A stretch of 64,000 nt of DNA from Flavobacterium algicola. GTDB lineage: Bacteria > Bacteroidota > Bacteroidia > Flavobacteriales > Flavobacteriaceae. The notes below the pieces were generated by a model. It ran no database searches and was not told the origin of the DNA. It saw only the letters and a list, made by a program, of their open reading frames with translations. The stretch lies in assembly GCF_022399565.1 (NCBI RefSeq), contig NZ_JAJTUT010000001.1, positions 310,001 to 374,000 on the forward strand, given 5' to 3'. Position numbers and translations under genes: made by a program. Below are positions 49,821 to 57,672 of the stretch, piece by piece (position 1 is the stretch's first letter; each line of letters starts with the position of its first letter).

Positions 49821-52616
49821 ATGCTTAACCAAAATCCCGAACAAATAGCACGTGATAACATTGACAAGCAGATCATTGCTTGTGGATGGGTTATTCAAGA
49901 CAAGAAGAGATTCAATCTTGCGGCTGGCTTGGGTGTTGCTATTCGGGAATATCAAACGGATATTGGACCAGCTGATTACGTTTTATTTATAGATAAAAAA
50001 CCTATTGGTATAATCGAAGCCAAACGGGAAGAAGAAGGTTTACGGTTAACAACTGTTGAAGAACAGTCTTCGCAATATGCCAATGCTAAACTGCGTTTAT
50101 TAAATAACGACCCTTTGCCTTTTGTGTATGAAAGTACAGGTGAGGTGACTCGTTTTACGGATTATAGAGACCCTAAACCACGCTCTAGAAATGTATTTAC
50201 CTTTCACCGTCCAGAAACTTTTTTACAATGGTTGAGCCAAAACGAAACATTACGTGCTCGTTTGCATCATTTACCGACTTTACCTGAGGATGGTTTGCGA
50301 GATTGTCAAGTAACAGCCATTACTAATGTAGAAAAATCGTTTAAAGACCAACGACCAAAAGCCTTGATACAAATGGCAACAGGTTCTGGAAAAACCTTTA
50401 CGGCAATTACTTTTATCTACCGCCTGCTTAAATATGCCAAAGCCAAACGTATTTTATTTTTGGTAGACACCAAAAACTTAGGTGAACAAGCCGAAAGTGA
50501 ATTTCGTGCTTTTACCGCCAATGAAGACAATAGATTATTTACCGAATTATATGGGGTTACCCGTTTAAACAGTTCGTTTATTCCTAATGATTCCCAAGTT
50601 TATATTAGTACCATTCAAAGGATGTATTCTATATTAAAAGAAACAGACTTGGATGAAAGTGCCGAAGAAGAAAACCCAAATGAAAGTCAATTTATTCCAA
50701 AAGACCCCGTTCCAGTTGGGTACAATGAAAAAGTGCCGATTGAGTTTTTTGATTTTGTAGTTATTGACGAATGTCATCGTAGTATTTACAATCTTTGGAA
50801 ACAAGTATTGGATTATTTTGATGTGTTTCAAATTGGATTGACGGCAACTCCTGACAACCGAACCTTTGGTTATTTTAATCAAAATCTAGTTTGTGATTAC
50901 GGTTATGAAAAAGCCGTTATTGATGGGGTTCTTGTTCCTTATAATGTATTTACCATTGAAACCGAAATCACCAAAAACGGTAGCGTGATTAAAATGGGGG
51001 AAAAAGTAGACAAACGAGAACGATTGACCCGAAAAAAGTTTTGGGAAGCGCTCGATGAAGACGAAGTTTATAGTGGTAAAAAGTTGGATAGCGATATTGT
51101 CAACCCTAGTACAATTCGAACGATTATCAAAGCTACCAAAGATAATTTACCCGCTATGTTTCCTGATCGTTTTGCAGGGACTTGTCGGGACTTGTCGGAC
51201 TTTGAAGTTCCAAAGATGTTGATTTTTGCCAAAACCGATAGCCATGCTGAAGACATTATTGATATTGTTCGCGAGGAATTTGGCGAAGAAAATAAATTTT
51301 GCAAAAAAATAACCTATCGTTCTGAGGAAGACCCCAAAAGCGTTTTGCAACAATTTCGAAATGATTACTACCCACGTATTGCGGTAACGGTAGATATGAT
51401 TGCCACTGGAACAGACATCAGACCTTTGGAAATATTGTTGTTCATGCGTGACGTAAAAAGTCGCAGCTACTATGAACAAATGAAAGGACGTGGTACACGC
51501 ACCTGCTCTGTTGAGGAATTGAAAGCCAAAGGAACGCCGACCGCCAAATTCAGCAAAGACCATTTTGTGATTATTGATGCTATTGGCGTGGAGCAATCTC
51601 AAAAAACAGATAGCCGACCTTTGGAAAAAGCACCAGGCGTTTCTCTAAAAGATGTAATTACAAGCGTGGCTATGGGTAACACCTCCGAAGAGATGTTGAG
51701 TACGCTTGCCAACCGTTTGATTCGCTTAGAGAAACAGCTGCAAGACAAACATAAAATAGAATTCACCGAAAAAGCCAATGATTTAACCATCAACCAAGTG
51801 GTGAAAAAGTTATTAAACGCTCATGATCCAGATATTGTTGAAAGTCATACCACAAAAGTCAAAGGAGAAATGCGTGGTTTCCCTCCAATTGAAATTGAAA
51901 AAGCGATTGAAAAAGCAACCCAACAAATGATTGATGATGCTGTAGCGGTTTTTAACAATCCCGACCTACGTGATTTTGTGATTGATATTCGTAAAAAACT
52001 GGATCAAATTATAGATGTTGTCAATATTGATACGATTACCAATATTGGCTGGGTAAAAGACCACGATGTGGCAAGTTCCGCAATACTAGAAGATTTTAAA
52101 ACGTGGATCGAAAACCACAAAGACGAAATCACGGCTTTGCAAATTTTCTATGCCCAAGACTACCGCCACCGTACTTTTACCTACAAAATGATAAAAGACC
52201 TAAGCGAAAAACTAAAAACCGAGAAACCATTATTAGCCCCCTTAGCCGTTTGGCGTGCTTATGAACAATTAGAAAAAACAAATGGTTCGACCAAAAGTGA
52301 ACTGATTGCCTTGGTTTCCCTAATACGCCGTGTGGTGGGAATTGATGCTACTTTAACTAGCTACGACAAAACGGTAGACAAAAATTTCCAAGATTGGGTG
52401 TTCAAGAAACAAGCGGGAAATTTGAAATTTAGCGAACCTCAAATGCAATGGTTGCGGATGATGAAAGACTATGTAGCCAATAGTTTCTGTATAGACCGTG
52501 ACGATTTTGACCTAAGCCCTTTTAATGCCGAAGGCGGTTTGAGTAAAATGTGGCAGTTGTTTGGCGAAGAAACAGATGCGATTATTAATGAATTAAATGC
52601 GGTTTTAGCTGCTTAA
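49821..52616 (+). CDS. hsdR: type I restriction endonuclease subunit R
   Basis: A 931-residue HsdR. The N-terminal nuclease domain has the PD-(D/E)xK core: D52 in GPADYVLF and E66-A-K68 in IGIIEAKREEEG. The motor has Walker A MATGSGKTF (about 186-193), DECH at 316-319 (VIDECHRSIYN), GLTATPDNRTFGYF, and motif VI RSYYEQMKGRGTRTC. The C-terminal part (from about 700) fits the HsdR helical region of the EcoEI type. All catalytic elements are intact. It cuts unmethylated DNA after ATP-driven translocation, with HsdM and HsdS. Here it is the first gene of the locus and lies far from hsdM. Confidence 0.95.
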   Translation: MLNQNPEQIARDNIDKQIIACGWVIQDKKRFNLAAGLGVAIREYQTDIGPADYVLFIDKKPIGIIEAKREEEGLRLTTVEEQSSQYANAKLRLLNNDPLPFVYESTGEVTRFTDYRDPKPRSRNVFTFHRPETFLQWLSQNETLRARLHHLPTLPEDGLRDCQVTAITNVEKSFKDQRPKALIQMATGSGKTFTAITFIYRLLKYAKAKRILFLVDTKNLGEQAESEFRAFTANEDNRLFTELYGVTRLNSSFIPNDSQVYISTIQRMYSILKETDLDESAEEENPNESQFIPKDPVPVGYNEKVPIEFFDFVVIDECHRSIYNLWKQVLDYFDVFQIGLTATPDNRTFGYFNQNLVCDYGYEKAVIDGVLVPYNVFTIETEITKNGSVIKMGEKVDKRERLTRKKFWEALDEDEVYSGKKLDSDIVNPSTIRTIIKATKDNLPAMFPDRFAGTCRDLSDFEVPKMLIFAKTDSHAEDIIDIVREEFGEENKFCKKITYRSEEDPKSVLQQFRNDYYPRIAVTVDMIATGTDIRPLEILLFMRDVKSRSYYEQMKGRGTRTCSVEELKAKGTPTAKFSKDHFVIIDAIGVEQSQKTDSRPLEKAPGVSLKDVITSVAMGNTSEEMLSTLANRLIRLEKQLQDKHKIEFTEKANDLTINQVVKKLLNAHDPDIVESHTTKVKGEMRGFPPIEIEKAIEKATQQMIDDAVAVFNNPDLRDFVIDIRKKLDQIIDVVNIDTITNIGWVKDHDVASSAILEDFKTWIENHKDEITALQIFYAQDYRHRTFTYKMIKDLSEKLKTEKPLLAPLAVWRAYEQLEKTNGSTKSELIALVSLIRRVVGIDATLTSYDKTVDKNFQDWVFKKQAGNLKFSEPQMQWLRMMKDYVANSFCIDRDDFDLSPFNAEGGLSKMWQLFGEETDAIINELNAVLAA

Positions 52617-52625
52617 AAAAGTATA

Positions 52626-52910
52626 ATGATGAAGTTAGAAAAACCAACTGCCAAGATAAAATTTGGGATCGATTATTTTATTCAAGAACAATGTGATGTG
52701 CTAAATATGACCAATGTTTCATTCTTAGATAAATTAGCTATTTCAAATGAACAGTATCATACAATCATAGAAAGTAAAGAAGTAATAACAGAAGAATTTG
52801 CTACAAAATTAGCTACGCTTTTTACAACTTCTACCCATTACTGGATAAATATTGATCAGAATTACAAAGATTGGCTTAAAAAAAGAATTGATAATTGCTT
52901 AACTAATTAA
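52626..52910 (+). CDS. HigA-like antitoxin / XRE-type HTH protein, orphan
   Basis: A 94-residue protein. The C-terminal half, VITEEFATKLATLFTTSTHYWINIDQNYKDWL, matches the HigA group's ...[27 protein letters not shown] pattern closely. The N-terminal HTH part (FIQEQCDVLNMTNVSFLDKLAISNEQYHTIIESKE) fits but is less typical. No HigB toxin gene lies next to it. It starts 9 nt after hsdR stops and ends 2 nt before the transposase gene starts, so it is cotranscribed with hsdR. It may regulate the locus or be what remains of a toxin-antitoxin pair. Confidence 0.7.
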   Translation: MMKLEKPTAKIKFGIDYFIQEQCDVLNMTNVSFLDKLAISNEQYHTIIESKEVITEEFATKLATLFTTSTHYWINIDQNYKDWLKKRIDNCLTN

Positions 52911-52912
52911 AA

Positions 52913-53374
52913 ATGGCAAATACCTATCATCAACTATACGTTCAAGCAGTTTTTGCAGTCAAATACCGTGATGCGGTAATAAACAAAGAATGGAAAACAA
53001 CTCTCATGGGAGTTATTGGAACTTTAATAAATGAAACAGGTTGTAAAACCATAATTGTCAACGGAGTTGAAGACCACGTACATTGTTTAATAGGATTAAA
53101 ACCAGTAGTTTCAATATCTGAATTGATGAAAACAGTAAAAGCAAAATCATCTAAATATATAAACGACCATAATTTAACAAAAAACAGATTTGAATGGCAA
53201 GAAGGATATGGCGTGTTTTCATATAGTCATTCCCAAATTGATAATGTGTATAAATACATTGTGAATCAAGAAAACCACCATAAAAAACAATCATTTAAAG
53301 AAGAATATTTAGCTTTTTTGAATAAGTTTGAAGTCCCTTATGATGAAAGGTATATTTTTGAGGATTTAAAATGA
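52913..53374 (+). CDS. IS200-like / REP-associated tyrosine transposase (RAYT)
   Basis: A 153-residue Y1 transposase. The HUH motif is H55-V-H57 (GVEDHVHCLIGL), and the catalytic Tyr is Y115 in VYKYIVNQENHH, with conserved downstream histidines. GYGVFSYSHSQI is typical of this group. The protein is full length (IS200/RAYT about 140-160). No IS200 ends are obvious, but a palindrome array follows directly (53425-53747), as is usual for RAYTs, which mobilise REP sequences by single-strand steps. It starts 3 nt after the HigA-like gene stops and lies inside the type I locus. Confidence 0.88.
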   Translation: MANTYHQLYVQAVFAVKYRDAVINKEWKTTLMGVIGTLINETGCKTIIVNGVEDHVHCLIGLKPVVSISELMKTVKAKSSKYINDHNLTKNRFEWQEGYGVFSYSHSQIDNVYKYIVNQENHHKKQSFKEEYLAFLNKFEVPYDERYIFEDLK

Positions 53375-53424
53375 GTATTTGATTTTAGCTTTATGCTAAT
53401 GACTTTAATACTAAACAAAATGCA

Positions 53425-53747
53425 CCGAGCCTACGGCTCTTTTTTGATGATGGATTTTCGATATTCCAACTGGACTAAAGTCCAGCCCTACAAGATGTTC
53501 CGAGCCGATGGCTCTTATTTATACTGAAAAAATCCTTTAGGCATGAAACATTTTGTAACAGCGTCCCGAAGCATCGGGATTAATTCGTTGAAAATAGATA
53601 AACTAAAAGGAAGCCCAGTATTAGAAAATAAACCGAGCCAATGGCTGATAAACACAATGAATAAATCCCGTAGGGATGAACCATTTTGTAACAACGGATT
53701 TTAATCCGTTGAAAATAGATAAACTAAAAATAAAGTTCCGTAGGAAC
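53425..53747 (+). repeat. REP-type palindrome array next to the RAYT gene
   Basis: At least eight short palindromes: GAGCC-TAC-GGCTC (53427-53439), CTGGACT-AA-AGTCCAG (53470-53485), GAGCC-GAT-GGCTC (53502-53514), TCCCGA-AGCA-TCGGGA (53564-53579), AGCC-AAT-GGCT (53636-53646), ATCCC-GTA-GGGAT (53665-53677), CAACGGATT/AATCCGTTG (53692-53711), GTTCC-GTA-GGAAC (53735-53747). A 23-nt direct repeat, CGTTGAAAATAGATAAAC plus five bases, recurs at 53586-53608 and 53707-53729, so there is a unit of about 121 nt. The gap 53375-53906 has no gene. Confidence 0.85.
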
Positions 53748-53906
53748 GATACATATAAGATAATAAATTTTAAAATAAGGACTAGGTTTTATTTGACAGC
53801 ATACTATTTTTTTAATACAAAATTAGCCGTAAACCCCAGTATTATTGAGATTTCTTATTTGACGGTTATTTGACTATAACCCAAACTTATTAACAATTTG
53901 ACTTTA

Positions 53907-55109
53907 ATGACACATAATAAATTACCGAAGGATTGGAAATTGTTCAATTTAATAGAAATAATGAACAATCATGACGGAAAAAGAAAACCAATTAGTAAAG
54001 TAGTTAGATCAAAAAGAAAGGGAGAATATAGATATTATGGCGCAACTGAAATTGTAGACTATATTGATGATTATCTATTTGACGGTGAATATCTCTTAAT
54101 AGGCGAAGATGGTGCAAATTTATTAACCAAGAATAAGGATTTAGCTTTTATTGTGTCAGGTAAGTTTTGGGTAAACAATCATGCCCATGTTTTATCATCA
54201 AAAGAAATTACAACAAATAAATATGTTTGTAATTATTTTAATTCACTAAATATATCACAGTTTGTAACAGGTACAGCGCAACCAAAACTTACTCAAGGAA
54301 ATTTAAATAAAATTAAAATTCCTCTCCCCCCACTAGAAACCCAACACGTTATAGTCTCCAAAATAGAAGAACTATTTAGCGAGTTAGACAAAGGCATCGA
54401 GGATTTAAAAACCGCGCAACTGCAACTCAAAACCTATAGACAAAGTGTGTTGAAATATGCTTTTGAAGGGAAGTTGACGAATGAGAATGTGAAGGATGGA
54501 GTTTTGCCGAAGGGGTGGGAAATAGTTACTATTGGAGATGTGTGTCATAATGTTGAATATGGATCAGGAACTAAATCAAAAAAAGAAGGTAAAATTCCTG
54601 TTCTAAGAATGGGAAACATCCAAAATGGAATATTTGATTGGAGTGATTTAGTTTATTCGGATGATGACTTAGAAATTGAAAAGTACTTATTAAAAAAAAA
54701 TGATGTGCTCTTTAATAGAACAAATAGCGCTGAATTAGTTGGTAAAACTGCAATTTACAAAGGAGAAAGACCTGCAATATTTGCTGGATATTTAATTAGA
54801 TTAAACAGAAAAGAGGAACTGATTGATTCAGCATTTATCACATATTATTTAAATTCTAAAGAAGCTAAAAAATATGGAAATTCGGTTAGGAGTTTTGGTG
54901 TTAATCAATCAAATATAAATGGTACAAAATTAAAAAGCTATCCATTATCACTACCACCAATCAAAGAACAACACCAAATCGTTCAAGAAATCGAAAGCCG
55001 TTTGAGTGTTGCGGATAAAATGGAGGAAAGTATTGTGCAAAGTTTGCTACAAGCAGAGTCGTTGAGACAGAGTATATTGAAAAAGTCGTTTAGTGGGGAG
55101 TTGGTTTAA
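53907..55109 (+). CDS. hsdS: type I restriction enzyme specificity subunit S
   Basis: A 400-residue HsdS from ATG 53907 (a TTG 9 nt earlier opens the frame). The two target-recognition domains and both conserved spacers are present. TRD1 covers about 1-145 and ends in IPLPPLETQHVIVSKIEELFSELDKGIEDLKTAQLQLKTYRQSVLKYAFEGKLT. TRD2 (about 205-355) ends in LPPIKEQHQIVQEIESRLSVADKMEESIVQSLLQAESLRQSILKKSFSGELV. The paired coiled-coil spacers set the distance between the half-sites. It is complete, so a bipartite target is expected. No second inverted hsdS nearby. Confidence 0.93.
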   Translation: MTHNKLPKDWKLFNLIEIMNNHDGKRKPISKVVRSKRKGEYRYYGATEIVDYIDDYLFDGEYLLIGEDGANLLTKNKDLAFIVSGKFWVNNHAHVLSSKEITTNKYVCNYFNSLNISQFVTGTAQPKLTQGNLNKIKIPLPPLETQHVIVSKIEELFSELDKGIEDLKTAQLQLKTYRQSVLKYAFEGKLTNENVKDGVLPKGWEIVTIGDVCHNVEYGSGTKSKKEGKIPVLRMGNIQNGIFDWSDLVYSDDDLEIEKYLLKKNDVLFNRTNSAELVGKTAIYKGERPAIFAGYLIRLNRKEELIDSAFITYYLNSKEAKKYGNSVRSFGVNQSNINGTKLKSYPLSLPPIKEQHQIVQEIESRLSVADKMEESIVQSLLQAESLRQSILKKSFSGELV

Positions 55110-55126
55110 AGTAAAAAAACAAAATT

Positions 55127-55884
55127 ATGATAGATAAAATGATTCGTTGCAAAAACATTGATAATATCAATAAAATAGAAAGTATTCGAGATTGGTTTTA
55201 TGAGTGTCCTCCCAAAGCGAACTTAAAGCATTGGAGAGATGGACGAAGTGCAAAAGAAACAGCTAAACATTGGTTGCATACAATACCACAACCTTTTAAA
55301 GATATACTTAAAGCGCAACAACTAAAATATAAATTTTGTTTTCCTGAATATGAATCAGATTTGACTCCTATCGAAATGGTAGAAATCATGATTTATTGTT
55401 ATTGGCTGAAGATAAAGATTTGAATAAAATTGTTATTTCAATTGAATCAAAAGTTGATGAGTCATTTGGAGAAACAGTATCAAAACAAATAGCTGCGGCA
55501 GAAAAAAAGAAATTAGAAAAACCAACCTCAAAAGCAGTTAACAGAATTAATGAATTGAGAATTGTTCTTTTTGGAGAATTAAATGATAATCAACTTGATT
55601 TAAGATATCAATTGCTAACTGCTGTAGCGGGTACAATAGCCGAAGCTAAAAAGCAAGGAGCAAAATCTGCTTATTTCTTAGTTCAAACCTTTATTGAAAA
55701 AGTAAATAATAAACATATAAAGAATCAAGATGATTTAAATAAATTTTTGAGTGTTTTTACTAAAGGAAAAGATGCTAATATTGAAAATAATGAGCTATTA
55801 GGACCTTTTAAAATAGAAACTAATAATGAGTATTTATCCAGTGACATTGATTTGTGGATTGGAAAATATGAGATTGAGATATAA
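55127..55884 (+). pseudogene. frameshifted nuclease-like gene (DUF6946-like)
   Basis: Two overlapping frames make up one family. The first (55127-55423) begins SIRDWFYECPPKANLKHWRDGRSAKETAKHWL; the second, from about 55380 to 55884, contains the expected continuation RNHDLLLLAEDKD, IVISIESKVDESFGETV and LRYQLLTAVAGTIAEAKKQGAKSAYFLVQTF, ending LGPFKIETNN. Joining needs one missing base near 55375-55380. The E-x-K with a nearby D resembles a PD-(D/E)xK nuclease core; the family name is from memory. If the shift is real, the protein is broken. Confidence 0.65.
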
Positions 55885-55888
55885 ATCT

Positions 55889-56389
55889 ATGGAATATACA
55901 TTTGAAAAATATGATTTAAAACTCATTGATAATGAAGACAACACTTGCAAAACAGCATTATTACCAAATAATGGAATTGCACTACTAAAAGAACGCCGTA
56001 AACTATATATTATTCATTTTGAAAATGATTTTTTATATGTTGGAGAAGCATATACTTCAATTAAAACTAGATTTCAGAGAGGATGCACTTCTTTTAATTA
56101 TTTCATAAGGAATAAAAAGACTCGTGGCGGTTATAAAGGTTACAAATGGTTAGACAAAGTAAATAATCTAAAACGAAATTTGACTGTTAGCGTCGTTGTC
56201 TTTAATGAAGAATATGATTCTAAAAGACATTTCATAGAAGCTATTGAAGGAGAATTGGTTTATTTAATTCGCCAAAAGTCTGGCTATTGGCCAAAGTTTC
56301 AGAATGAGATTCATTTTAGTAATTGTGATGGAGCAAAGGAGATTGCAGAAGATATAAGGAAAAAGGTTTTTAATAATGAGTTGGTTTAA
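55889..56389 (+). CDS. GIY-YIG-like nuclease domain protein
   Basis: A 166-residue protein from ATG 55889, just 4 nt after the previous stop. KLYIIHFENDFLYVGEAYTSIKTRFQRG (about 40-67) has the spacing of a GIY-YIG domain: I-Y-x...x-Y-V-G, then a Lys/Arg (KTRF). The later IEAIEGELVYLIRQKSGYWPKFQNEIHF gives the Glu expected for the metal. GIY is LYI here and YIG is YVG, both tolerated in this superfamily. A single small nuclease domain without partner domains suggests an accessory of the surrounding restriction locus. The identification is moderate. Confidence 0.55.
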   Translation: MEYTFEKYDLKLIDNEDNTCKTALLPNNGIALLKERRKLYIIHFENDFLYVGEAYTSIKTRFQRGCTSFNYFIRNKKTRGGYKGYKWLDKVNNLKRNLTVSVVVFNEEYDSKRHFIEAIEGELVYLIRQKSGYWPKFQNEIHFSNCDGAKEIAEDIRKKVFNNELV

Positions 56390-56400
56390 AAATTATACAA

Positions 56401-57672
56401 ATGAATAATAAAAAACTAAATGAAGTTATAGAAGAAGTTATAAGAAAATCTAAATACAATTTAGATATACAACAAATCCATAATATCATTACAACCAAAA
56501 ATCATAAGACTACATTTGCTGATAATTTAGAACCAACAACAAATCAAATACTTGCTATAATAAAAAAAAACTCTGATATTTTCGGAATTGAAAAAAATCT
56601 TATATTCTTAAATAAAAAGGAAAAGAGATTATTACGAATAACTTCCAATAAAAATGATTGGGAAACTCCTAGCGGGCATCGATGGTCATTAAAAAGACAA
56701 GGTGACTCTAATACAGCTTATGAAAATCAATATGGTTTTGGAGCTGAAGAATGGTTGTTTAACTTAAGATATAATATTGATGGATTTCAGTATGGATATA
56801 TTAAAGGGTTATCCGAAGTAAATAATATAAAATTTATTGATTTAGCATATCTTTTTACTATTGACTCTCATACAAAAGAACGCAAATTAATTGCTGAAAT
56901 TAAAGATATTGAGTTATTAAATAAAGACCATTTAGAACCTAAAGTAATTGAAGTTTTTAAAAATTTCAAAAATGAAATGACTAATGAATTGTTAGATGTA
57001 AATGCTGATGTGGCAAATTTCAATCTAATGGAATTCTATCCAATAGTTAGATTCAGAATGGAAGATGCTGAAATATTTGACACTCCACATCTAATAAATG
57101 AATTAAAAAACGGTAACAAATATAATAGATTCAAGGCTTATATAATAGATGACAATCTTGAATCATTAATTCAAGATAAATTACTAAAAAGACCTTTTAT
57201 ATTTGAACCTGGCAAAAGGAAAAACATTAATAGCGCTCATACACGAAGTACGAAATCAAGGAAATGTATTATTGAAGGCTTACATGCTAAGATAATTGAT
57301 GATTTAGAAGTACATCTGAAACCTGATTTTAGCATACGAAAAGGTAATATTTCTATCGAAAAAACACTTTTTGGCGATAGTATTGCCGATCTAGTTGTTA
57401 AAAACAGTGATTTATCTTTCACTATTTTTGAAGTTAAAACTTCTCATAATACTCGAAATAATGTTCGAGAAGCAATAGGACAACTTTTAGATTATTCTTT
57501 GTGGTACGATAATTTTAAAATAAAAGAACTGGTCATTGTTGCTCCAAGTGTAATTACAAATGAGCAATTAGAATATATAAAACGATTAAAATCAAATTTA
57601 AAATTAAAGATTAAATATATACAATACTGTGCTTTTAATAAAGAAGCCAAATTTATAGAAATAATAAAATGA
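56401..57672 (+). CDS. HTH + central domain + PD-(D/E)xK-type nuclease, candidate restriction component
   Basis: A 423-residue protein, cytoplasmic. Residues 1-70 look like a HARE-HTH/winged-helix domain (LNEVIEEVIRKSKYNLDIQQIHNIITT). Residues 88-180 hold WETPSGHRWSL, YGFGAEEWLF (111-120) and IDGFQYGYI (126-134), a conserved-looking motif I cannot name. The end is a PD-(D/E)xK-type core: D330 in GDSIAD, E344-V-K346 in TIFEVKTSH, and REAIGQLLDYSLW (356-368), the helix-plus-Gln frequent in restriction nucleases. It starts 11 nt after the GIY-YIG gene and its stop overlaps hsdM (ATGA). A base-modification-dependent or type IV-like nuclease is plausible, unproven. Confidence 0.6.
   Translation: MNNKKLNEVIEEVIRKSKYNLDIQQIHNIITTKNHKTTFADNLEPTTNQILAIIKKNSDIFGIEKNLIFLNKKEKRLLRITSNKNDWETPSGHRWSLKRQGDSNTAYENQYGFGAEEWLFNLRYNIDGFQYGYIKGLSEVNNIKFIDLAYLFTIDSHTKERKLIAEIKDIELLNKDHLEPKVIEVFKNFKNEMTNELLDVNADVANFNLMEFYPIVRFRMEDAEIFDTPHLINELKNGNKYNRFKAYIIDDNLESLIQDKLLKRPFIFEPGKRKNINSAHTRSTKSRKCIIEGLHAKIIDDLEVHLKPDFSIRKGNISIEKTLFGDSIADLVVKNSDLSFTIFEVKTSHNTRNNVREAIGQLLDYSLWYDNFKIKELVIVAPSVITNEQLEYIKRLKSNLKLKIKYIQYCAFNKEAKFIEIIK

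Noticed and set aside
53425-53747. CRISPR array
   Set aside because: The units differ in sequence and spacing and are individually palindromic, next to a RAYT gene; no cas gene is present.
53676-53873. 65-residue ORF downstream of the RAYT gene
   Set aside because: It runs through the REP palindromes, has no family features, and its start is inside a stem-loop.
53907-55109. Phase-variable hsdS by inversion
   Set aside because: Only one hsdS is present and no inverted copy of its recognition domains lies nearby.
55360-55430. Programmed frameshifting in the ExK-motif gene
   Set aside because: No slippery heptamer or strong downstream stem is visible at the joint, so simple decay or sequence error is more likely.
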